NCBI GenBank assembly: GCA_030643245.1
Contig: DAOWME010000056.1
Coordinates: forward strand, 1 to 13,409
Source: Deltaproteobacteria bacterium
Lineage (GTDB): Bacteria > Desulfobacterota > UBA8473
DNA: 13,409 nucleotides
Direction of reading: 5' to 3'
In this document: positions 5,526-10,615 of the stretch, piece after piece
Layout: each line of letters begins with the position of its first letter
Position numbering within the stretch: position 1 is the first letter of the stretch
Program-made: the position numbers and the translations under genes
Notes under the pieces: generated by a model
Told to the model about the DNA's origin: nothing
Seen by the model: only the letters and a program-made list of their open reading frames with translations
The model's database searches: none

Positions 5526-7598
5526 ATGAGCATGAAGTTCTTGAAGTTACTTGTGATCGGATTATCTATTATCTGTATGTTTTGGTGCCAGGCGGCTTTC
5601 GCGGAGACGGAAGATGAGGAATGCCCGGATTGTCCGCCGAAAGAACGAGAACGCGTGAAACTCGATGATGTCTTTGTCCATGCCTTTCATGGAGGGGCTG
5701 TCACGATTACCCCCACAAAGACTATTATAGATATCGATAAATTTGGGAAGAGCGGTTCCGTTGAAAGGGTTGAAGATATCCTCATGCATCTGACCGGAAT
5801 CGATGTTATGCGGACTTCCACCGGGGCAGATCCGCAGCAGGTAATCATGATGAGGGGTTTCGACGACAGCCGATTTACCGTGGCCCTCGACGGCAGGCCC
5901 ATAACCGCCCCTACCGCAGGCTCGGATACCTTTGTAGACTGGTCGAGCCTCACAACCGGCGATATCGAGAAGATAGAGATCATTAGAGGAGGTTCCTCGG
6001 CTCTCTACGGAAACTCACAGGGGGGCATTATCAACATCATTATGAAAAAGGGAAAGAAGAAAGACACTTTGGTTCCAAAGGTCACACTTCTGTCAGGTTA
6101 CTCCAGGTTTGAGACCTATCTGGAAAGGATCAGCGTGGACGGTGGTATCGGGGGGCTGGGATACTTCGGTAATTTCGGGTACAAGGAGTCGGACGGCTAT
6201 CTGAGAAACAACGACTGGAGGGGAAAGGACTATTCTGCGAGGTTGACTTATCTTTTTCCGTTTCAGGGGAATGTAACACTGTCATACAAGGCCTCGGATC
6301 TTGAACTGGGATATCCGGTGGTGAACGATCCGGGCAGGTCTGATTACGACCCCGATTATCCTACGATACATGAAGACGCGGACATGTTGAGGAAGTTTCG
6401 GACTATATCCTATCCGGGTGGTGACTCTTACAAGGAAAAGGAAGCGGATCACCTCGATTTTATATTTGAACAGCCCATAGGGGACGGAACATTGAAGGTT
6501 CAGCTCTTCCAGACTACGGGAGATGAGGACAGCTATTCGTATGAGCTTGGCGAAGACGAGCAAGGGAACGAGATACTCGTACAGATCTATAGTGGCGGAG
6601 ATAGCACAAAGGAGAAACATTACGGAGGAATCATTCAATATAGACTGAACTTGTGGGAGCATAACATACTCACAGTTGGATATGATCAGAGAAGAATGGA
6701 GGTAGAGTCTCAGGATGACTGGTTCAGGATACACGCAGGATATTTCGACGATATCTGGGCGATTACTCCCAAGTTATCATTGAATTTAGGCCTCCGTTTT
6801 GTTCGCATAAGGGAGTACAGCTACCCGTATGCGGATCCGGGCACAATCACGATGTACAGGCATACGATCAAGACCGACCTCTGGATGCCCAAGAGCACCC
6901 TAAGTTACCGATTCAGCCCTGAGACAGAGGTATATGTGTCTGTGAACAGGGACTACCATGTCCCTGGTTGCTGAGACCGCCCATTCTGGGCTCGGGGAGT
7001 CGATGGGCAGTTTACAAAGAGGTTTGAGACAGAAACAAGTTGGCACTATGATTTGGGTTTCTATCATAAATTGACGAATCGAACAGATACCCGTCTTTCC
7101 GTTTACTATATCGATATAACCGACTATGAAGTCGTTGACAGTGCGGGGCTATATTACTCGAGCCACTATGCATACAACCTGGATTCCATGAAATTCTACG
7201 GTATTGAATGGGAGTTTAACACGACCCTGTTTGACAAACTAAACCTGTTCGGGAACTATTCATTCAGGGAAATGGATAAGGATAAGACCGATCTGCCGGT
7301 GGTCTTCTGGCTGAACCTTCCACCAAAACATAAGGCTAACCTTAGTTTGAGATATACATTATTCAAAGATACCCTGCTGACATTTGATTGCCGATACGTA
7401 GGAAGAAGAGAAAGCGAGGGCAGCTACACCATGGATGAATACTTTGTATCGGATGTGGGTATAGAGCATACCTTCTTAGATGACATCAAGATTTTATTCT
7501 ATGCCAACAACATCTTGGGTGAAAACTACGAGGAGCTGTACGGCTATCCTATGCCCGATCAAGTGCTAGGTATGCAGGTAAAGATGAGTTTCTTTTAA
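5526..7598 (+). pseudogene. TonB-dependent outer-membrane receptor, interrupted by in-frame TGA
   Basis: This outer-membrane beta-barrel receptor imports a scarce ligand using ExbB-ExbD-TonB energy. It has a signal peptide (cleavage likely after AFA, residue 26), a short mature N-terminus with CPDC (Cys33, Cys36), and a plug domain at about 75-180 with MRGFDDSRFTVALDGRPI and IEIIRGGSSALYGNSQGGII. Beta-barrel strands rich in aromatic and polar residues follow, to a terminal Phe-Phe. Codon 483 is TGA (6972-6974) in NRDYHVPGC-stop-DRPFWARG; the same frame then runs cleanly to TAA 7596-7598, for 690 codons, normal for the family. As read the barrel would be truncated and non-functional. ATG 5526 has AGG at 5515-5517 with 8-nt spacing; ATG 5532 is an alternative. 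The ligand is not predictable. A Trp codon mutated to TGA is the likeliest cause. A foldable segment (6979-7008) follows, so recoding is not fully excluded. Confidence 0.85.
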
Positions 7599-7622
7599 AC
7601 ATCCCCTCGACGGAAGGGGGGA

Positions 7623-7667
7623 ATGAGTATAGACCGGATAGCCGGTCCATGGCAGGTGCGTTTGTGA
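7623..7667 (+). other. Possible 14-codon leader ORF with hairpin before the repeat-protein gene
   Basis: ATG 7623 has an excellent ribosome site just upstream (GGAAGGGGGG) and opens a frame of 14 codons (MSIDRIAGPWQVRL). Its TGA (7665-7667) overlaps GTG 7664-7666, an in-frame alternative start of the next gene, as GTGA. A perfect 6-bp hairpin (GACCGG 7632-7637 with CCGGTC 7642-7647) lies inside it, directly before ATG 7649. Translational coupling is an inference; there is no proof the peptide is made. Confidence 0.3.
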
Positions 7668-9460
7668 AAGAAAATAAGACCGACCTTACCAGATGGAGAC
7701 GCGTCATCTTTTCTGTTATTACAGGGCTTTTCATGGCGCTGTCTTCCACGGGGTCTACACTAGTGGCACAGGAAACCGTAAAGCGGGACACGGACGAAGA
7801 CGGAAAGATAGACCAGATCGCATATTTCGATAAGAAAGGGCGGATCATTAAGCTGGAAATCGACGGCAACGGAGACAAAGCCATGGACAGGTTTCAGTTC
7901 TACGAGGAAGAAAAGCTCGTCAGGATCGAAAGAGACACGGACCATGATCGGAAGGTCGATTGCTGGGACTTCATCAGGGATGACAAGAGAATCAGGCAGG
8001 AACGTGACTCCGGTGGCTCAGGCAGGGTGAACCAGGTCATCTTATTTGATGACCGGGAGCTTCCCCTGAAAATCGATAAAGATACAACAGGGGACGGCCT
8101 CTTTGATACGGTCTACCATTTAAAAGAGGGAAAGATCGCCTCTTCCACCAGAGACACGGATGGAGACGGAAAAACAAACATCTGGCAGACATACCGAGAT
8201 GAAAGACCTCTCAAGAGAAGGGTCGACGATGACGGAGACGGCAGCGTGGAAAGGATCGTCCTTTACGACTCCGAAGGGCTCGCCAAGGAAAGCCGGCATG
8301 ATCTCGACAGGGACGGCAAGATGGAGACCGTTCGCTTCTATCATGGGGGTGAGATCTCAGAGGAAAGAAAGGACACGGACCTCGATGGCTGGTTTGAGAT
8401 TATCACCTCCTTTAAAGACTCACAGCCTCTTGAACGGCAAAAAGACACTAACCGGGATAAGGCCTTTGACATCCTTTTACGCTATGAGAACGGCAAACCC
8501 GTGTATCAGGAAAAAGACACCAACTTTGATGGGCAAAAGGATTTTTTCTGCCATTTTGACTCCGAAGGCCTACCCGCAAAGATTGAGGAGGACACAAGAT
8601 ACACGGGACGTATAGACAGGATCAGGACTTTTGTAAAAGGTGATCCTGCAAAAGTAGAATACGATTCCAAAGGTGACGGGTTAATGGACACCATATCCAT
8701 TTACAAAAAGGGGAGACTTTGCCTCCAGACTCAGGATGAAAATGGAGACGGGAGACCCGATATGAAGATATTCTTTAATGCAAAAGAGGAAAGGGAGAAG
8801 GTGGAAAGCGACACAGACCTGAACGGGAAGATGGATGCCTGGCAATATTATCGCAATGAGCAGCTTGTCAGGATGGATAAGGATGAAAACGGCGACCGCA
8901 AGATCGACTTGAGGGTCTTTTACAAGAAAAACAAGAAGGAGAAGCTTCTCAAAGATCAGGATCATGATGGGCGGTTTGAGACCACCCAGTGGTTCAACCG
9001 GCCCAATTGGTCCACGGTCGTAGAACTTGACCTGGATGGGGATAAGTCGGTAGATGCGCGACATTTCTACAAAGAGGGGGTCTTAAGGATCAAAGAGGTT
9101 GACGAAGATGGGGACGGGCAACTGGATCTGAGAGAGCATTATAACGGAGACGGCACACTTCGAAAAAGTGAAGAGGACAGTGAGGGCACAGGCAAACTAA
9201 ACACCGTCTGGTTCTATAATGATGCCGAAAAAGCGGTGCGCGCGGAAAAGGACAATAATGGTGATGGACAGGTGGATACTTGGTATCACTACAACCAGGG
9301 TAGTATAATAAGGATTGAAGAAGATACGAACCATGACGGCAAGGCGGACTTGTGGGAAGAGTACGACGAGTCTGAGGCGTTGATAAAACGGGCCAGGGAT
9401 TTGAACTTTGACGGTATGCCGGATATTGAGGAAATGGAAAGTGAGCAGGTAAGCAGGTGA
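7649..9460 (+). CDS. Secreted protein of about 23 calcium-loop-like (DxDxDG) tandem repeats
   Basis: This 603-aa protein has a signal peptide (basic residues to RWRR, hydrophobic core 19-31, likely cleavage after LVA, residue 40) and then almost nothing but tandem units of about 24 residues. Each unit has an acidic loop (DTDEDGKID, DTDGDGKTN, DDDGDGSVE, DENGDGRPD) followed by a short strand-like part with aromatic residues and a Gly or acidic turn. About 23 units can be counted by eye; a few have degenerate loops (DSGGSGRVN, DTRYTGRID). The loops resemble EF-hand/dockerin and thrombospondin type 3 calcium sites, but no EF-hand helices are evident, so an elongated Ca-stabilised beta-repeat fold is plausible. 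It lies between a TonB receptor and ExbB, suggesting a periplasmic or surface role in uptake; its family and function are not recognised. ATG 7649 lacks a clear ribosome site; GTG 7664 has AGGTG at 7654-7658 and may be the true start. The last residues SEQVSR are encoded by an octamer repeat. Confidence 0.8.
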   Translation: MAGAFVKENKTDLTRWRRVIFSVITGLFMALSSTGSTLVAQETVKRDTDEDGKIDQIAYFDKKGRIIKLEIDGNGDKAMDRFQFYEEEKLVRIERDTDHDRKVDCWDFIRDDKRIRQERDSGGSGRVNQVILFDDRELPLKIDKDTTGDGLFDTVYHLKEGKIASSTRDTDGDGKTNIWQTYRDERPLKRRVDDDGDGSVERIVLYDSEGLAKESRHDLDRDGKMETVRFYHGGEISEERKDTDLDGWFEIITSFKDSQPLERQKDTNRDKAFDILLRYENGKPVYQEKDTNFDGQKDFFCHFDSEGLPAKIEEDTRYTGRIDRIRTFVKGDPAKVEYDSKGDGLMDTISIYKKGRLCLQTQDENGDGRPDMKIFFNAKEEREKVESDTDLNGKMDAWQYYRNEQLVRMDKDENGDRKIDLRVFYKKNKKEKLLKDQDHDGRFETTQWFNRPNWSTVVELDLDGDKSVDARHFYKEGVLRIKEVDEDGDGQLDLREHYNGDGTLRKSEEDSEGTGKLNTVWFYNDAEKAVRAEKDNNGDGQVDTWYHYNQGSIIRIEEDTNHDGKADLWEEYDESEALIKRARDLNFDGMPDIEEMESEQVSR

Positions 9461-9612
9461 GAAAGTGAGAAAGTGAAAAGGTGGGAAAATGAATAAGAAA
9501 ATACAGTATCATTGGGAGTTGGAAGTTTATCAGATTTCGGTTGAAGCTGATCCCTTATTGAAAACACGGCTTCCCTGATTCTCACCTGCTCACCTGCTCA
9601 CTTTCACACTTT
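9437..9612. repeat. Inverted pair of octamer-repeat arrays (27-bp inverted repeat)
   Basis: Left: six degenerate octamers at 9441-9488 (GTGAGCAG, GTAAGCAG, GTGAGAAA twice, GTGAAAAG, GTGGGAAA). Right: octamers CTCACCTG twice, CTCACTTT, CACACTTT at 9581-9612, the same family in the opposite orientation. Bases 9437-9463 and 9579-9605 form a 27-bp inverted repeat with one mismatch around a 115-nt centre with no gene. The left array includes the last codons and TGA of the repeat-protein gene; the right ends just before the ExbB ribosome site. It could fold as a long RNA stem or be a small mobile or recombining repeat. Confidence 0.75.
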
Positions 9613-9631
9613 CTCAGAAAAGGAGGTAACA

Positions 9632-10258
9632 ATGATCGATTTTCTTGCAAAAGGCGGGGTCCTTGTGTTCCCCATCATTTTTTGTTCCGTGCTGGCCCTG
9701 GCCATCTTTCTGGAACGCGTGATCCGTTTTGCGCGGATGAGCAACCGTGGGCGTGGCCTGGAGGTAAAGGTCACCGAACAATTGAAGAAGGGCGAGGATC
9801 ACAAGGCCCTTGAGATTGCAGGTGGCAGCGATTCGCCTATGGGGCGCGTGCTCGCACAGGCCATGGAGATCAAGGATCAGGACCGGGAAACCCTGGAGAC
9901 TGTAATCACCCATGCAATGGATGGTGAGGTGACAAACCTTTCCCGTTACCTCCAGGCATTGGCAACCATAGGAAACATAGCGCCTTTGCTCGGCCTCTTA
10001 GGCACTGTCATCGGTATGATAAAGGCATTTATGGTTATTCAGGAGATGGGCGGGAAGGTGAATGCGGCCGTGCTTGCCGGCGGGATCTGGGAGGCCATGA
10101 TGACCACAGCCCTTGGTCTTTCCGTTGCCTTACCTACCATGGTTGCGCACAGTTACCTCCTTTCACGCGTGGATAACTATGAGGCGCGACTCCAGGACGG
10201 GGCCGTCACCTTTATCAAGGCAGTGTCGAGTCTGCGGAGTGGGCGTGTTGATGCATGA
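9632..10258 (+). CDS. MotA/TolQ/ExbB-family proton channel protein
   Basis: This 208-aa inner-membrane protein of the ExbB/TolQ family is the proton-channel scaffold that, with ExbD, energises TonB. It has three hydrophobic spans: about 10-30 (VLVFPIIFCSVLALAIFLE), about 104-135 (ALATIGNIAPLLGLLGTVIG and what follows) and about 145-178 (AVLAGGIWEAMMTTALGLSV). A cytoplasmic loop lies between the first two. The GNIAPLLGLLGTVIGMIKAF and WEAMMTTALGLSVALP blocks are diagnostic of the family. ATG 9632 has a near-perfect ribosome site, AGGAGG at 9621-9626. The location downstream of a TonB receptor favours ExbB over TolQ or MotA. Oddly, no ExbD or TonB gene follows: after the TGA at 10256-10258 come 357 nt with a MITE-like element and then an unrelated megasynthase gene. 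Partners must be encoded elsewhere or were lost by rearrangement. I leave the symbol empty because TolQ-like paralogues cannot be fully separated by eye. Confidence 0.92.
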   Translation: MIDFLAKGGVLVFPIIFCSVLALAIFLERVIRFARMSNRGRGLEVKVTEQLKKGEDHKALEIAGGSDSPMGRVLAQAMEIKDQDRETLETVITHAMDGEVTNLSRYLQALATIGNIAPLLGLLGTVIGMIKAFMVIQEMGGKVNAAVLAGGIWEAMMTTALGLSVALPTMVAHSYLLSRVDNYEARLQDGAVTFIKAVSSLRSGRVDA

Positions 10259-10327
10259 CAGGGGTCTATCGCCTGCAGAAGAATAACGATAATACCGAGG
10301 TGACTGTAACTATATACAGGTGTCAGC

Positions 10328-10518
10328 TAGTGCCCATCCATAAATGGACTTCTTGAGAAAAGGGCACGAGTTGGTTTCCAATGTAGAAATGAGCAATATT
10401 TTCTCTGAGCAAGGCCGCACGACGGTTTGCGCCGAGGCGTACATGATCGTACGTCGCAGGCGGAAACCTGAGGAGAACGCCGCTCAGGGGAAAAAGGGCC
10501 ATTTCTGGATGGAAACTA
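10328..10518. mobile_element. 191-bp MITE-like element with TA flanks (IS630/mariner-type signature)
   Basis: The inverted ends are 10330-10349 (GTGCCCATCCATAAATGGAC) and 10497-10516 (GGCCATTTCTGGATGGAAAC), matching at 16 of 20 positions when one is reverse-complemented. TA flanks both sides (10328-10329 and 10517-10518), the target duplication used by IS630/mariner-type elements. Inner complementary patches (GGTTTCC 10373-10379 with GGAAACC 10462-10468; GTGCCC 10330-10335 with GGGCAC 10362-10367; CGTAC around 10440-10452) make it foldable. It carries no transposase. The rest of the 10259-10615 spacer holds only a possible promoter and the ribosome site of the next gene. Confidence 0.6.
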
Positions 10519-10544
10519 ATTATAAGGATGTATCCGCAGCACCA

Positions 10545-10574
10545 TTGAAATAAGCGATAAAACTGATTTATTTT
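10545..10574 (+). promoter_or_regulatory. Candidate sigma70 promoter for the megasynthase gene
   Basis: TTGAAA (10545-10550, one mismatch to TTGACA) and TATTTT (10569-10574, four of six to TATAAT) are separated by 18 nt in an AT-rich stretch, about 40 nt before the ATG at 10616. It lies just outside the right end of the MITE-like element. This is a match by eye only, in AT-rich DNA where chance matches are common. Confidence 0.3.
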
Positions 10575-10615
10575 AAAAAATGAACTGATCATAATTGCTT
10601 AAGGAGCCGTTTGGG

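Noticed and set aside
5450..5617. Frame of 55 codons starting in the spacer and overlapping the TonB receptor start
   Set aside because: It runs through the receptor signal-peptide region in another frame, has no recognisable domain, and its composition looks like out-of-frame translation.
4887..6974. A genome-wide alternative code reading UGA as Trp
   Set aside because: TGG is used freely for Trp throughout, only one TGA occurs in each affected gene, and the repeat protein and ExbB appear to end naturally at TGA. Such a code would put many TGA codons in every gene, including the 931-codon open frame at the end, which has none.
8160..8615. 151-codon frame on the + strand inside the repeat-protein gene
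   Set aside because: It is an out-of-frame reading of a highly repetitive coding sequence; the overlapping in-frame repeats are clearly the real product.
9090..9585. - strand frames rich in Ser, Pro and Leu across the end of the repeat protein
   Set aside because: Low-complexity translation of the octamer array on the opposite strand, with no start signal or domain.
10328..10518. Group II intron or riboswitch, suggested by GTGCCC at the left end and GC-rich foldable inner sequence
   Set aside because: No domain V-like hairpin or intron protein, and the inverted ends with flanking TA explain the structure better as a miniature element.
10344..10553. Open frame of 69 codons on the + strand between ExbB and the megasynthase
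   Set aside because: It lies almost wholly inside the MITE-like element, has no family resemblance (not ExbD-like: no N-terminal membrane span) and no good ribosome site.
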